From positions 16,567-80,566 of the forward strand of contig NZ_LFLT01000025.1 in NCBI RefSeq assembly GCF_001189955.1: DNA of 64,000 nucleotides, read 5' to 3'. Within the stretch, counting starts at the first letter, position 1, and each line of letters opens with the position of its first letter. This stretch comes from Herbaspirillum chlorophenolicum (GTDB lineage: Bacteria > Pseudomonadota > Gammaproteobacteria > Burkholderiales > Burkholderiaceae_D). The translations under genes were made by a program, and so were the position numbers. Below are positions 1 to 10,020 of this stretch, one piece after another. Below the pieces are notes generated by a model, which was not told where the DNA came from, did no database searches, and saw nothing but the letters and a program-made list of their open reading frames with translations.

Positions 1-2023
1 TGCCGTTCTCGTCCAGCATGGCGCGCACGCGGCCATAGGCGGAACCAGCCAGCACGACGTCGCCGCGCTTCAAGGTACCGGACTGCACCAGAATCGTCGC
101 CACCGGGCCACGGCCCTTGTCCAGCTTGGCTTCGATCACTAGGCCACGGGCCGGTACATCGATCGGCGCGGTCAGTTCCAGCACTTCGGCTTGCAGCAGG
201 ACGTTTTCCAGCAGCGAGTCGATGCCTTCACCGGTCTTGGCCGATACCGTGATGAACGGTGCATCGCCGCCGTATTCTTCCGGCACCACTTCTTCCGCAA
301 TCAGTTCCTGCTTGACGCGGTCGGGGTTGGCGCCCGGCTTGTCGATCTTGTTGATCGCCACCACCAGCGGCACGCCACCGGCCTTCGCGTGAGCGATCGC
401 TTCCTTGGTCTGCGGCATCACGCCGTCGTCGGCCGCCACCACCAAGATGACGATATCAGTCGCCTTGGCGCCACGGGCACGCATCGCGGTAAACGCTTCG
501 TGGCCCGGGGTATCCAGGAAGGTGATCATGCCGCGCGGGGTTTCCACGTGGTATGCACCGATGTGCTGGGTAATGCCGCCGGCTTCGCCCGACGCAACCT
601 TGGTGCGGCGGATGTAGTCCAGCAGCGAGGTCTTGCCGTGGTCGACGTGGCCCATCACGGTCACCACCGGAGCGCGCGGCAGCGCTTCGGCGTCCGTGTG
701 CTCTTCGCCTTCGACCAGCAATGCTTCCGGATCGTCCAGCTTGGCGGCATGTGCGCGATGGCCCATTTCCTCGACCACGATCATCGCGGTTTCCTGGTCC
801 AGCACCTGGTTGATAGTGACCATCTGGCCCAGCTTCATCAGGTGCTTGATAACCTCAGATGCCTTGACTGCCATCTTGTGCGCCACTTCGGCCACGGTGA
901 TGGTTTCCGGCACGTACACATCGTGCACCACGGCTTCGGTCGGCACCTGGAAATTGCTTTCGCGCTGGTCGTCGCCATGCGAATGGCGACGGCCCTTGGG
1001 GCCCGAGCGCCAGCCGTCGCGGCCACCGCCGGCGCCGGTCGCGCCACGGGCCTTCATGCCGGTGCCGCGCTTCTTGGCGTCGTCCTGCCAGGTCGAGGAG
1101 ACATTGGCCGACTTGATCGACTTCTTGTCCGCCGCGACTACCGGCTTCTTGTCCGCTGGCTTGTCGCCCGGCTTCTTGTCCGCCGGCTTGTGCAACGTGC
1201 CTTCCGATGTCTTGGCCGCAGCAGCCGGCGCCGGTTCGGGCGCCTTCACGGCCTTGCGCGGCGCATTCATCATAGCCTTGATCTGGGCCACTTCATCTTC
1301 TACCGCCTTGCGTGCACGCTCGGCAGCGGCAGCGCGTTCAGCCGCCACCTTGGCGACTTCAGCAGCCTTCTTCTTGGCCTCTTCGGCGGCAGCGCGCTTC
1401 TTTTCTTCCTCGGCCGGGTTCGGCGCGGGCTGTGCAGCCTGCGTGCCAGCCTTGGCCTTCTCGGCTTCAACTGCAGCCTCAGCGGCCGCGCGTGCGGCTT
1501 CCGCCTCGGCGGCTTCGCGGGCACGCTGCTGCTCCAATTCAGCAGCCTGCGCCTGGGCGGCACGTTCTGCTTCCAGTTGCGCCAGACGCTCTTCCTGGGC
1601 CTTCAATTCGACCTGACGGCGAGCTTCCTCTTCCTGACGCGCCTGCACCTCGGCCGGAGTTTCGGCCTGCTCGTGCGGAACCGCCGCGGCACGCGCCGAA
1701 GCTTCTTCCGCCGCCGGTTCGTCGCGTTTGATGAAAGTGCGCTTCTTGCGCACTTCCACCTGGATCGTGCGCGATTTGCCGGTCGCATCGGCCTGCTTGA
1801 TCTCGGTCGTTTCCTTGCGGGTCAGCGTGATCTTTTTCTTCTCGCCTTCGGGCGAAGCGCCACGCGCACGGCGCAGGTGTTCAAGCAGACGGTCCTTGTC
1901 TTCCTTCGACAGGGCGTCGGATTCGGAGCTCTTTTCGACCCCGGCCGAACGCAGCTGGGTCAACAGCAGATCAGCGGGCATTTTCAGCTCGGTGGCAAAT
2001 TGGGCAACGTTGGTACTCGCCAT
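1..2023 (-). CDS. infB: Translation initiation factor IF-2 (3' end outside window)
   Basis: IF2 is the GTPase that places initiator fMet-tRNA on the 30S subunit and promotes 50S joining. The first 674 residues are visible; the C-terminal part (rest of domain II onward) lies beyond base 1. Residues 1-50 are the small IF2_N domain. Residues about 80-340 form a long Ala/Glu/Lys/Arg-rich, probably coiled and disordered linker typical of betaproteobacterial IF2. The G domain shows GHVDHGKT at 458-465 (P-loop), DTPGHE from 504 and NKID at 558-561. The ATG at 2023 fits the conserved MASTNVAQ start. It is last of three visible genes (rimP-nusA-infB), 52 bp after nusA, and is read leftward. Confidence 0.97.
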   Translation of the reverse strand, partial: MASTNVAQFATELKMPADLLLTQLRSAGVEKSSESDALSKEDKDRLLEHLRRARGASPEGEKKKITLTRKETTEIKQADATGKSRTIQVEVRKKRTFIKRDEPAAEEASARAAAVPHEQAETPAEVQARQEEEARRQVELKAQEERLAQLEAERAAQAQAAELEQQRAREAAEAEAARAAAEAAVEAEKAKAGTQAAQPAPNPAEEEKKRAAAEEAKKKAAEVAKVAAERAAAAERARKAVEDEVAQIKAMMNAPRKAVKAPEPAPAAAAKTSEGTLHKPADKKPGDKPADKKPVVAADKKSIKSANVSSTWQDDAKKRGTGMKARGATGAGGGRDGWRSGPKGRRHSHGDDQRESNFQVPTEAVVHDVYVPETITVAEVAHKMAVKASEVIKHLMKLGQMVTINQVLDQETAMIVVEEMGHRAHAAKLDDPEALLVEGEEHTDAEALPRAPVVTVMGHVDHGKTSLLDYIRRTKVASGEAGGITQHIGAYHVETPRGMITFLDTPGHEAFTAMRARGAKATDIVILVVAADDGVMPQTKEAIAHAKAGGVPLVVAINKIDKPGANPDRVKQELIAEEVVPEEYGGDAPFITVSAKTGEGIDSLLENVLLQAEVLELTAPIDVPARGLVIEAKLDKGRGPVATILVQSGTLKRGDVVLAGSAYGRVRAMLDENG

Positions 2024-2075
2024 TCAGTCCTCTTTTCTATGTGGCTCGGCAGATGATGTGAAGTGATGCGAAGCC

Positions 2076-3635
2076 TCAGTTGGCTTCGGTTGCACTCCAT
2101 GCCTTGGCCTGCAACGCCTTGGCGCGCTCATCGTATTTGGCATCGATGAGCTTCATTTCATCGTCGGTCACATCTTCAAATGCATTTTCAATCAGTTGGC
2201 GCGCGCGCTCGGACGGCAGGGCCAGGATCGCGCCGAACTCGTCATACGCCAGGCCGGCGAATGCCGCCAGCGTCTTCACGCCTGCCAGGCCCAGCTTGCC
2301 GGCCAGCACACGGTCCAGGCCTTCGAAGTTGATCAGTTCCTCGTCCATGCCTTCCAGGCCTTCTTCGGAAGCAATCGCTTCGGTGACCAGGGCATCGCGT
2401 GCGCGGTTGCGCAGCTCGTTGACGGTTTCTTCGTCGAACGATTCGATCTCGAGCATCTCGTTGATCGGCACGTAGGCGATTTCTTCCAGGGTCGAGAAAC
2501 CTTCCTCGACCAGGATGTCGGCCACTTCCTGGTCAACGTCCAACTTTTCCATGAACAGCGTGCGGATCGCTGCGGTTTCCAGCGCCGACTTGTCGGCCGA
2601 TTCCTCGGCGGTCATGATATTGATCTGCCAGCCGGTCAGCTCTGCAGCCAGGCGCACGTTCTGGCCGCCGCGGCCGATGGCGATGGCCAGGTTTTCCTCG
2701 TCCACGACGACGTCCATGGCGTGCTTCTCTTCATCCACGACGATCGAGGTGACATTGGCCGGGGCCAGTGCGCCGATGACGAATTGCGCCGGGTCCTCCG
2801 ACCACAGCACGATGTCCACGCGCTCGCCGCCCAGCTCGCCGGTCACGGCCTGCACGCGCGAACCGCGCATACCCACGCAGGTACCGATCGGGTCGATGCG
2901 CTTGTCGGCGGTAAACACCGCGATCTTGGCGCGGACGCCGGCATCGCGCGCGGCCGACTTGATTTCCAGCGAACCTTGTTCGATTTCCGGCACTTCCAGC
3001 TCGAACAGCTTCATGATGAATTCAGGCGCGGTACGCGACAGGATCACTTGCGGGCCACGGGCGCTGCGGTCGATGCGCAGGATGAAGGCACGCACACGGT
3101 CGCCGATACGCAGGTTTTCCTTCGGGATCATCTGGTCGCGCGGCAGGCGCGCTTCGATCTTGCCCGATTCGATGATGGCATCGCCGCGCTCCATGCGCTT
3201 GATGGTGCCGGTCACCAGGGCATCGCCACGGGCCAGGAAGTCGGCCAGGATCTGCTCGCGCTCGGCGTCGCGGATACGCTGCAGGACCACCTGCTTGGTA
3301 TCCTGCGCGAAGCGGCGGCCGAACTCGACCGATTCGATCGGGTCTTCGATGTATTCATCGACTTCGATATCCGGGAACTGGTCCTTGGCTTCGAACAGCA
3401 GCACTTCCTGGTCGGGAAGCTGCAGGCCTGCCTCGTCAGGCACCACGTGCCAGCGGCGGAACGACTCGAACTCACCGCTCTCGCGGTCGATCGATACGCG
3501 AATGTCGACTTCGCCTTCATAGCGTTTCTTGGTGGCCTGGGCCAGCGCATGTTCCAGCGCTCCGAAGACCACTTCCTTATCGACGTTCTTTTCGCGTGCC
3601 AGTGCATCGACCAACAACAAAATTTCGCGACTCAT
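2076..3635 (-). CDS. nusA: Transcription termination/antitermination factor NusA
   Basis: NusA binds RNA polymerase and modulates pausing, intrinsic termination and antitermination. The 519 residues match the long proteobacterial form. An N-terminal polymerase-binding domain (about 1-125) is followed by an S1 domain containing [12 protein letters not shown], then two KH domains with GXXG loops (GMRGSRVQ and GRGGQNVR). The C-terminus is acidic and carries the two helix-hairpin-like repeats seen in E. coli NusA (about 360-500). The ATG overlaps the rimP stop codon by 4 bp (ATGA), so the two genes are probably translationally coupled. See the rimP leader hairpin for possible autoregulation. Confidence 0.98.
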   Translation of the reverse strand: MSREILLLVDALAREKNVDKEVVFGALEHALAQATKKRYEGEVDIRVSIDRESGEFESFRRWHVVPDEAGLQLPDQEVLLFEAKDQFPDIEVDEYIEDPIESVEFGRRFAQDTKQVVLQRIRDAEREQILADFLARGDALVTGTIKRMERGDAIIESGKIEARLPRDQMIPKENLRIGDRVRAFILRIDRSARGPQVILSRTAPEFIMKLFELEVPEIEQGSLEIKSAARDAGVRAKIAVFTADKRIDPIGTCVGMRGSRVQAVTGELGGERVDIVLWSEDPAQFVIGALAPANVTSIVVDEEKHAMDVVVDEENLAIAIGRGGQNVRLAAELTGWQINIMTAEESADKSALETAAIRTLFMEKLDVDQEVADILVEEGFSTLEEIAYVPINEMLEIESFDEETVNELRNRARDALVTEAIASEEGLEGMDEELINFEGLDRVLAGKLGLAGVKTLAAFAGLAYDEFGAILALPSERARQLIENAFEDVTDDEMKLIDAKYDERAKALQAKAWSATEAN

Positions 3636-4126
3636 CCTTTGCGACTCCTAAAATCGACCTGTGGCACCAGGTGTGCCTTATCCACATCAGCCAGCGTAAA
3701 AGTCAATACGGCTGCCGACCCATCGTTTGCTTCAAATTCCAGCATCAGGTTCTCGCCCTCCGGCTCACGCAGCATGCCCTGATAGCTCTTGCGGTTGGCC
3801 GTGCCCGGCATCGGCACACGCAACTTGACGATCGCTTCGCAATCGACAAAGCGGACAAAGTCCGCCTGCTTATTCAGGGGCCGGTCCAGCCCTGGCGAGG
3901 AAACCTCCAGACGCTCATAGGCCACGTTCTCCACAGTGAAGACGTGCACCAGCTGATGCGTCACTTTCTCGCAATCCTCGACGGTGATCGAACGCTCCTC
4001 TTCGGCAGCAGGGTCGAACGGGAAATCGATATAGACACGCACGAGACCGCGCGCAGCCTTCTCGAACTCGACCAGCTCGTAGCCCATACCCGACAGGGTG
4101 GATTCAATCAACTCCAGCAATTGCAA
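3632..4126 (-). CDS. rimP: Ribosome maturation factor RimP
   Basis: RimP binds the 30S subunit and helps its late assembly. The protein has 164 residues with the family pattern of an N-terminal alpha/beta domain ([13 protein letters not shown] near residue 14) and a C-terminal SH3-like barrel. I chose the TTG at 4126: a GGAG Shine-Dalgarno sits 8 bases upstream (4135-4138), and the resulting N-terminus [10 protein letters not shown] matches RimP proteins. The longer ATG start at 4234 would translate straight through the leader hairpin and adds 36 residues unlike any RimP. It is the first gene of the rimP-nusA-infB operon. Confidence 0.93.
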   Translation of the reverse strand: MQLLELIESTLSGMGYELVEFEKAARGLVRVYIDFPFDPAAEEERSITVEDCEKVTHQLVHVFTVENVAYERLEVSSPGLDRPLNKQADFVRFVDCEAIVKLRVPMPGTANRKSYQGMLREPEGENLMLEFEANDGSAAVLTFTLADVDKAHLVPQVDFRSRKG

Positions 4127-4192
4127 GACTATTTCTCCGTAATAGACGCCGGCGCGACCCGCCCTGCGGCGCCGATGTCGAATCTGTTCAGC

Positions 4193-4217
4193 AAAAAAAA
4201 AATGGGCATCCGCCCAT
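4193..4217 (-). terminator. Hairpin plus T10 in the rimP-nusA-infB leader (possible attenuator)
   Basis: Read leftward, a perfect 6-bp stem (ATGGGC/GCCCAT) with a 4-base loop is followed directly by ten T residues, the form of an intrinsic terminator. It lies 67 bp upstream of the rimP start and downstream of the promoter proposed at 4352-4380. It would therefore interrupt the operon's own leader transcript rather than end rluB, which has its own terminator at 4425-4456. The structure is seen directly; its function as an attenuator is inferred. Confidence 0.7.
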
Positions 4218-4351
4218 CTTTTGTTATCCCCCACACAACACTGAGATCACATCACGCGAACCGCCCCTACATCCATCTAACTCATGGCAAAGGCGGATCT
4301 TTCAATGAATTAGCACATATGCGATTCGCGGCGGTTGCGTTTAACTTGCGC

Positions 4352-4380
4352 ATTATACTCGATTACGGTATGCGCAGCAA
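4352..4380 (-). promoter_or_regulatory. Probable sigma-70 promoter of rimP-nusA-infB
   Basis: On the minus strand a perfect -10 box TATAAT (4352-4357) lies 17 bp from a weak -35 box TTGCTG (4375-4380). Transcription would start near 4345, leaving an untranslated leader of about 220 bases that contains the T10 hairpin. It is the only good promoter match between the rluB terminator and rimP. Confidence 0.6.
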
Positions 4381-4424
4381 TTCAAGATTGGGATGAAGTG
4401 CGCCGGGCGCGACAAAAACGCCCG

Positions 4425-4456
4425 AAAAAGGCGCCTCGCAAACCCGCCAGGCGCCT
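4425..4456 (-). terminator. Intrinsic terminator after rluB
   Basis: The self-complementary octamer AGGCGCCT occurs twice (4429-4436 and 4449-4456) with 12 bases between, giving an 8-bp stem. Five T residues follow on the minus strand (A tract 4425-4429). It sits about 40 bp after the rluB stop codon. Confidence 0.75.
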
Positions 4457-4497
4457 CGATTACCCTGCGGCAATCAAAACGCCCGGAGCGGGGAGCA

Positions 4498-6369
4498 TCA
4501 GCGCGTACGGCGACGCGCCATGCCAGGCAACCCTGGCGATGCAAAGTTACCGGCGCCGCCACGCTGCGGGCGATTATGGCGACGCTGGCTACCGATGTCC
4601 GGGAAGCCCAACGCGGTTTGCAGCGGATCAGGCTGGCGGCTCTTCTGCTGCCCGCCCTTATTGCCGCTGCTGTTGCCATTGCCGCCATTACCATTACCGC
4701 TATTGCCACGGCCACGCTGCTGCGGACCGCCCTTGTTGCCTTGCATCTGGTTGCCGCGCGGACCGGTATTCTTGGGATTGCCTGCTGCCCTCTGCTCACC
4801 GCCACCCGACTTTTCCAGGCCACAGGCGACCAGCAGATTGCGCACAGCGTTTTCTTCCAGCTCTTCCCAACGGCCGCGCTTCAAGGTCTGCGGCAGCGTC
4901 ATCGCACCGTAACGGGTACGTATCAGGCGCGACACGGTCAGGCCGATTGCTTCGAACATACGGCGCACTTCACGGTTACGGCCTTCGCCGATAGTAACGC
5001 GATACCACTTGTTGACGCCTTCGCCACCGCCATCAGCGATCTTCGAGAACTGCGCCAGGCCATCGTCGAGCTCAACACCGTGCAGCAGCTTCTGGCGCAT
5101 GCCTTCTTCCAGCTCGCCCAGCGTACGCACCGCGTATTCGCGCTCGATGTTGTAGCGCGGGTGCATCAGGCGGTTGGCCAGATCTCCCGAGGTAGTAAAC
5201 AGCAGCAGGCCTTCGGTATTGAAGTCAAGGCGGCCCACGGCCAGCCACTTGCCCGCCTTCATGGTCGGCAGGCGGTCGAACACCGAACTGCGGCCTTCCG
5301 GATCGGAATGGCTGACGATTTCACCGGCTGGCTTGTGATAGACCAGCACGCGCGGCGGGCGCTTGGAAACCTTGCGTTGCAACAACTTGCCGTTGATGCG
5401 GACCTGGTCGGTCGGCAAAATACGCTGGCCAATGTGGGCAGGCTCGCCATTGACCGACACGCGGCCGGCGACGATCAGCTCTTCCATGTCGCGACGGGAA
5501 CCGAGGCCGGCGTCGGCCAGCACCTTGTGCAGCTTGGGCGCATCGTCCTCGGCGGTCAGGTCGCGGCGACCATTCTTGCCGCGCAACTGGTGCGGATGAC
5601 GGTTCTGGCTCTTGCCGCCGTCTTCCCGGTCATAGGCTTCCGAGGTAACAAAGGAGAAAATGTCATCCGACGGCTCAGCCGCACGCAGGCCCAGTTGCGG
5701 CGCCTTGGGCTTCTTGTGCCCCTTGTCGAAAGCCTTCTTGCCTTGCTGCCCGTGGTTCGGATTCGGTCCCTTGAACTGGCCGCGCGGTTCTTGCGCAACC
5801 CCTGCTTCGGGCGCGCCGCCTTTTTGCTGGGCACTGGCTTCGGCACGCTGGGCTGCACGATTATTGCGCAGGGCACGCGGACCGCGCACGCCACGGCGGG
5901 CGGGCTTGGCCCTGTTCGGGTCGGCCGGGGCATCCAGCAGCACCGGCGGCGCCACGACTTCTTCGCCGACAGTGACAATGACCTTGGGCGGCTCCTGGGC
6001 CGGTGCGTCCATCGCCAAACTCAACTGCTTCGCCGGCTTGGCCGTCACAGGCTCTTCAACCTTGTCGACCTTCTTCGCGCGCGGCTTGACGGCGCGCGGC
6101 TTTTTTTCCGGCACTGCCGCATCGGCAGGCGCCGCAACAGCCTCGGCTGGAGCAGCAACATCTTCGCTCACGACCTTCTTGGCCCGGGGCGCGCGCTTCT
6201 TGGGCGCCGGCGCTTCGGCATCGACCGCAACCGCGACAGACGCGCCAGCATCGGCAGGCGCCGCGACTGCAGCCTTGCGGGTGCGCTTTTTCACCGGCTT
6301 TTCGGTCGCGGCAGCATCAGCCGCAGCAAGCTCAACGCTTTGCTCGTCTTTGGAACTAATTGGTTTCAT
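4498..6369 (-). CDS. rluB: 23S rRNA pseudouridine synthase, RluB-type, with long low-complexity tails
   Basis: The RsuA/RluB/E/F family converts specific uridines of rRNA to pseudouridine; RluB acts on U2605 of 23S rRNA. The catalytic core spans about residues 275-515: an S4 RNA-binding domain ([12 protein letters not shown]) and then the synthase domain with the signature GRLDFNTEG at 379-387, where D382 is the expected nucleophile. At 623 residues it is about twice the E. coli length. The extra mass is a Lys/Ala/Pro-rich N-terminal tail of about 270 residues, like a histone-H1-type tail, and a Gly/Asn/Arg-rich C-terminal tail of about 100 residues. The start overlaps the scpB end by 14 bp, so the two are co-transcribed. 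RluB rather than RluE/F is judged from the scpB linkage. Confidence 0.92.
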   Translation of the reverse strand: MKPISSKDEQSVELAAADAAATEKPVKKRTRKAAVAAPADAGASVAVAVDAEAPAPKKRAPRAKKVVSEDVAAPAEAVAAPADAAVPEKKPRAVKPRAKKVDKVEEPVTAKPAKQLSLAMDAPAQEPPKVIVTVGEEVVAPPVLLDAPADPNRAKPARRGVRGPRALRNNRAAQRAEASAQQKGGAPEAGVAQEPRGQFKGPNPNHGQQGKKAFDKGHKKPKAPQLGLRAAEPSDDIFSFVTSEAYDREDGGKSQNRHPHQLRGKNGRRDLTAEDDAPKLHKVLADAGLGSRRDMEELIVAGRVSVNGEPAHIGQRILPTDQVRINGKLLQRKVSKRPPRVLVYHKPAGEIVSHSDPEGRSSVFDRLPTMKAGKWLAVGRLDFNTEGLLLFTTSGDLANRLMHPRYNIEREYAVRTLGELEEGMRQKLLHGVELDDGLAQFSKIADGGGEGVNKWYRVTIGEGRNREVRRMFEAIGLTVSRLIRTRYGAMTLPQTLKRGRWEELEENAVRNLLVACGLEKSGGGEQRAAGNPKNTGPRGNQMQGNKGGPQQRGRGNSGNGNGGNGNSSGNKGGQQKSRQPDPLQTALGFPDIGSQRRHNRPQRGGAGNFASPGLPGMARRRTR

Positions 6370-7303
6370 TCTTCAAATCTTGATTGTGCAGACCTGGCTC
6401 GGTTTTATCTTCCCGCTCGCCGGCCTGGTCAGTGGTGTCGATGTGCACGCCGGCCGCTTCATCGGCGGTCTCGAGGGCGTCTGTGCCTGTTACGGCAACG
6501 TCTTGTTCAAAAGGTTCTTGCGTTTGTTCGATATGCTGCACTTGGCCGGCCATTTCACCGTCATCTGGCGCGGTATCGGCATTTGCCTCAGGCTGCGCGA
6601 CAGCGACGACACTGACGGCATCCCCGGTGGCAAGCGGCTCGCCCAACGCCAGTTGGCCATTCTGCTCCACCGCATCCGCTTCGCCTTCTTCCGCGCCTTC
6701 CAGCACGGCCGCCCCACTGCCTTCCAATGCCTGCAATTCCAGCAGCGCCCCCTGGACTGCCGCTTCACCGCCAACCGATTGCAACGGCGGCAACTCTTCC
6801 AGCGAAGTCAAGCCCAGGTCGTCCAGGAACTTGCGGGTGGTGGCAAACAGGGCCGGGCGTCCCGGCACGTCGCGATGACCGATCGACTCGATCCAGCCGC
6901 GATCTTCCAGCATCTTGATGGTTTGCGAATTGACAGCCACACCACGGATTTCTTCGATATCACCGCGCGTTACCGGTTGGCGGTAGGCAATGATCGCCAA
7001 TGTTTCCAGCGTGGCGCGCGTGTATTTCGGCGGTTTTTCCGGATTCAGGCGTTCCAGGTAGACCTTCATCTCCGGACGGCTCTGGAAGCGCCAGCCGGTC
7101 GACAGGCCTGCCACTTCCACCCCTTTGTCCGCCCAGTCGGTACGCAGCTCTTCGAGCAATTGCCGGATGACATCAGCCGTGATTTCGCTGGCTTGATCGC
7201 TTTCCGGGTCGGCGTACAGCTTTTTCAGGTCATTGATCGATAAAGGCTCATGCGTGCAAAGCAATGCGGTTTCGAGGACTTTCTTCGCCTCTGCAATATT
7301 CAT
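6356..7303 (-). CDS. scpB: Segregation and condensation protein ScpB
   Basis: ScpB is the winged-helix kleisin partner of the SMC-ScpA condensin that organises and segregates the chromosome. The conserved region covers residues 1-185 and includes the family stretch [19 protein letters not shown] and the following EEIRGV. The remaining 130 residues are acidic and Ala/Glu-rich, a tail common in betaproteobacterial ScpB. Its partner scpA is not in the window; upstream lies a c-di-GMP gene. The ATG at 7303 begins [11 protein letters not shown], the expected N-terminus. It overlaps rluB by 14 bp. Confidence 0.95.
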   Translation of the reverse strand: MNIAEAKKVLETALLCTHEPLSINDLKKLYADPESDQASEITADVIRQLLEELRTDWADKGVEVAGLSTGWRFQSRPEMKVYLERLNPEKPPKYTRATLETLAIIAYRQPVTRGDIEEIRGVAVNSQTIKMLEDRGWIESIGHRDVPGRPALFATTRKFLDDLGLTSLEELPPLQSVGGEAAVQGALLELQALEGSGAAVLEGAEEGEADAVEQNGQLALGEPLATGDAVSVVAVAQPEANADTAPDDGEMAGQVQHIEQTQEPFEQDVAVTGTDALETADEAAGVHIDTTDQAGEREDKTEPGLHNQDLKNETN

Positions 7304-7606
7304 GTACGACTCTTGTGCGTCTTGTTAAACAAAAGTTTGGCTTGCACTGAGCCCGGCGGCATGGTTGCGCCAATCCGCGGCGCCATCCATGGGACCGTCA
7401 CTCGCAAACCTGCTGCGCTGTGCTTGATGCTGTTGATGCTGCTTTCCGGTGCCCGACTTATAGGAGATTGAATGAGCTGGAAACTAAGAGCCGCAGAGGT
7501 TGCGGCGGTCGGGCGAAAAGCTGAAAAAGTACTGCGTGGAGTGTAGCACAAAGATTTCCGGGCATGGCGCTTGTTGCAGCGCCTACACAATTATTTGCAG
7601 CTCCCG
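7304..7606. other. Gap upstream of scpB
   Basis: This 303-bp stretch separates scpB from the c-di-GMP gene. I see a GC-rich inverted repeat (GGCGCT/AGCGCC, about 7573-7590) without a T tract. A TACACT hexamer on the minus strand near 7540 could be a -10 box, but its -35 match is poor. No convincing gene was found. Confidence 0.4.
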
Positions 7607-9751
7607 TCAGGGCGCCGCCTGTACCGCTTCCTTGCGCAGGCGGTCGGTGAAGTCCTTCACCGTCATTGGCTTGCCAAAGTAATAACCCTGCACTTCGTCG
7701 CATCCATTTTCACGCAGGAACGCGTGTTGCTCTTCATCCTCCACCCCTTCGGCGATCACCCTCAGGTTGAGGATGTGCGCCAGCGAGATCACCGCCTTGA
7801 CGATGGCCGCGCTGTCGGCATCGCGGGCGATATCGCGCACGAAGGACTTGTCGATCTTCAAGGCATCGACAGGGAAACGGCGCAGATAACTCAGGCTGGA
7901 ATAGCCGGTGCCGAAATCATCCACCGATATCTGCAAACCAAGGCGTTTTAGCGTATTCAAGGTCGCCACGGTCTTCTCGGCGTCCTTCATGACCACGTTT
8001 TCCGTGATTTCCAGCTCAAGCCAGGAAGCCGACAGGCCGCTGTCGGTCAGTACGTTGGCCACGAATTCGGGCAAGGCCTGGTTCATCTGGCGCGGCGACA
8101 GGTTCACCGCCACCGGGATCGGCGGCAGTCCGGCATCCTGCCAGGCCTTGTTCTGGCGGCAAGCCGTGCGCAGCACCCATTCCCCGATCGGCACGATCAG
8201 CCCGGCCTCTTCGGCAAACGGGATAAAGCGGTCGGGCGCGACCATGCCCTGCTCCGGCGACTCCCAGCGGATCAGCGCCTCGGCGCCGATGATGCGGCCA
8301 TCCTTCAGGCTCAACTTGGGCTGGTAGAACAGTTTGAATTCCTGCTGGTCCAGTGCGCGGCGCAGGCTGATCAGCATTTCCAGGCGATTGCTGACCTGGG
8401 TGTCCATCCATGGCGCAAAGAACTGGAAGTTGTTGCGCCCCTGTTCCTTGGCCTTGTACATGGCCGAATCCGCGTTCTTGAGCAGCGTTTCGACATCCTT
8501 CCCATCCGTCGGGTAGCGGCTCACGCCAATGCTGGAGGTGATATGGAACTCACGATCCCCCGCCTGCCAGGGACGCGACACCGCCGCCAGTATGCGCTGC
8601 ATGACCTCGGCAATGCCCACATCGCCCTCGGTCTGGTTCTGCAAGACCAGGACGAATTCATCGCCACCCTGGCGCGCCACCATATCGCTGTCGCGCACGC
8701 ATGACATCAGGCGCTGCGCCACCGTCTTGAGCAGTTCGTCGCCGACCTGGTGCCCAAGGCTGTCGTTGATGTACTTGAACTGGTCGAGGTCGACGAAGGC
8801 CACCGCGGTCAGGCCGCCTTTCTGTCGCGCACTCTGGATGGCGCGCTGCAGGTGGTCATGCAGCATATTGCGGTTGGGCAATCCGGTCAGCGCATCGTGC
8901 GTGGCCTGATGGCGCATTTCGGCTTCGTACAGCTTGCGCTCGGTGATGGCTTCCACGGTACCTTCGTAGAACACCAGCGTGCCGGCGTCGCCATAGACGG
9001 CCCGGGCGTTTTCGGAGATCCAGATAATGTCGCCATCGCGCCGGTAGACGCGCGATTCGAAATTGGAGACCGATCCATGCTCCTCCATCAGCCGCATGAA
9101 CTCGCTGCGGCGCTCGGGCTCGACATAGAGCTGGTGGCGTATATCGCGCAGGCTGACGATCAGGTCTTCGGGCGACCGATAACCGTAAATGCGCGCCAAT
9201 GCCGGGTTGACGGCGATATAAGTGCCGTCGGGCGTGGTCTGGAAAACGCCTTCGATGGCGTTTTCGAAGATGCTGCGATAGCGCCGCTCCGCCTCCTGCA
9301 GCGCCTGCGCCGCCTCCTTGCGTTCGGTCACGTCCTGCATGAAGCCTTCCAGGGCCTCAACCTCGCCGTCGGCATTGTAGATGCCGACACCGCGCCCCCA
9401 CACCCAGCGGATGGCGCCTTCGACATGCACGATGCGGTACTCCACGTCGAAGCGGCGGCGCAACCGCACGCAATCGTCGACATGCGCGCGCACCATCTGG
9501 CGATCATCGGGATGAATCAGTTCAAGGAAGGAAATGCGCTGATTCAGCAACAGCTCTTCGGGCAAATACCCTGTCAATTGCAGGCAGCCTTCGCTGACGA
9601 ATTCCACGGTCCATTGCGCGTCGTCGCGGCAACGGTAAACCACGCCATCCAGATTGGCGAGCAGGGTCTCCAACAGGCGCGGTGAACGTGGAATCGATTG
9701 AGCAGGCGTATTGTCGTTGTCGGAAATAACTGATGAAGCTGCTGTTTTCAT
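7607..9751 (-). CDS. PAS-PAS-GGDEF-EAL c-di-GMP turnover protein
   Basis: This 714-residue cytoplasmic protein carries both c-di-GMP synthesis and breakdown domains. Two PAS/PAC sensory modules occupy about residues 25-145 and 150-275. The GGDEF domain follows with an intact GGDEF motif at 362-366 and an RxxD inhibitory site (RDSD, 353-356) exactly five residues before it. The EAL domain has EAL at 491-493 and a later DDFGTGYSS loop, so both halves look catalytically competent. There is no signal peptide or membrane segment. It is monocistronic and divergent from the glutamate-synthase-like gene. Which activity dominates, and what the PAS domains sense, cannot be read from sequence. Confidence 0.95.
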   Translation of the reverse strand: MKTAASSVISDNDNTPAQSIPRSPRLLETLLANLDGVVYRCRDDAQWTVEFVSEGCLQLTGYLPEELLLNQRISFLELIHPDDRQMVRAHVDDCVRLRRRFDVEYRIVHVEGAIRWVWGRGVGIYNADGEVEALEGFMQDVTERKEAAQALQEAERRYRSIFENAIEGVFQTTPDGTYIAVNPALARIYGYRSPEDLIVSLRDIRHQLYVEPERRSEFMRLMEEHGSVSNFESRVYRRDGDIIWISENARAVYGDAGTLVFYEGTVEAITERKLYEAEMRHQATHDALTGLPNRNMLHDHLQRAIQSARQKGGLTAVAFVDLDQFKYINDSLGHQVGDELLKTVAQRLMSCVRDSDMVARQGGDEFVLVLQNQTEGDVGIAEVMQRILAAVSRPWQAGDREFHITSSIGVSRYPTDGKDVETLLKNADSAMYKAKEQGRNNFQFFAPWMDTQVSNRLEMLISLRRALDQQEFKLFYQPKLSLKDGRIIGAEALIRWESPEQGMVAPDRFIPFAEEAGLIVPIGEWVLRTACRQNKAWQDAGLPPIPVAVNLSPRQMNQALPEFVANVLTDSGLSASWLELEITENVVMKDAEKTVATLNTLKRLGLQISVDDFGTGYSSLSYLRRFPVDALKIDKSFVRDIARDADSAAIVKAVISLAHILNLRVIAEGVEDEEQHAFLRENGCDEVQGYYFGKPMTVKDFTDRLRKEAVQAAP

Positions 9752-10020
9752 AAAAACATTGCGTGTCTCGCCCCGCAGCGCAAGTAAAAGTTATCAATTG
9801 CCCCCTTCCCCAGGCGGCTTCGTTGTACCGTTCACCCCAAGCAATAAAGATGCCACTCGCCTAAACTCTGCGCGGCAGCGGCACCGAACAGTCCCGTCCG
9901 GGCAAATCGGCCAGAAAGACCCCTCAGTTCGAGTCAAGCGGGGACGCTGTAGCGGCGTTAGAATCCTGCAAACATCGCCGGCGGCATCGGCCCAACGACA
10001 ACAACGAGCGGATTTTCATC

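Larger units (their letters stand above)
4127..4497. other. rluB-rimP intergenic region / operon leader
   Basis: This 371-bp gene-free stretch holds, read leftward, the rluB terminator (4425-4456), a promoter (4352-4380) and the leader hairpin (4193-4217). I looked for a metY tRNA gene, which precedes rimP in E. coli, and saw no tRNA-like cloverleaf. Confidence 0.6.

Noticed and set aside
191..2056. A 621-codon open frame on the plus strand opposite infB
   Set aside because: It is the mirror of infB's high-GC third-position pattern; its translation is Arg/His/Leu-rich with no domain, while infB on the other strand is unmistakable.
4127..4234. Upstream ATG at 4234 as the start of rimP
   Set aside because: It would code through the leader hairpin, adds 36 residues not found in RimP, and has no ribosome site, whereas the TTG at 4126 has a good one.
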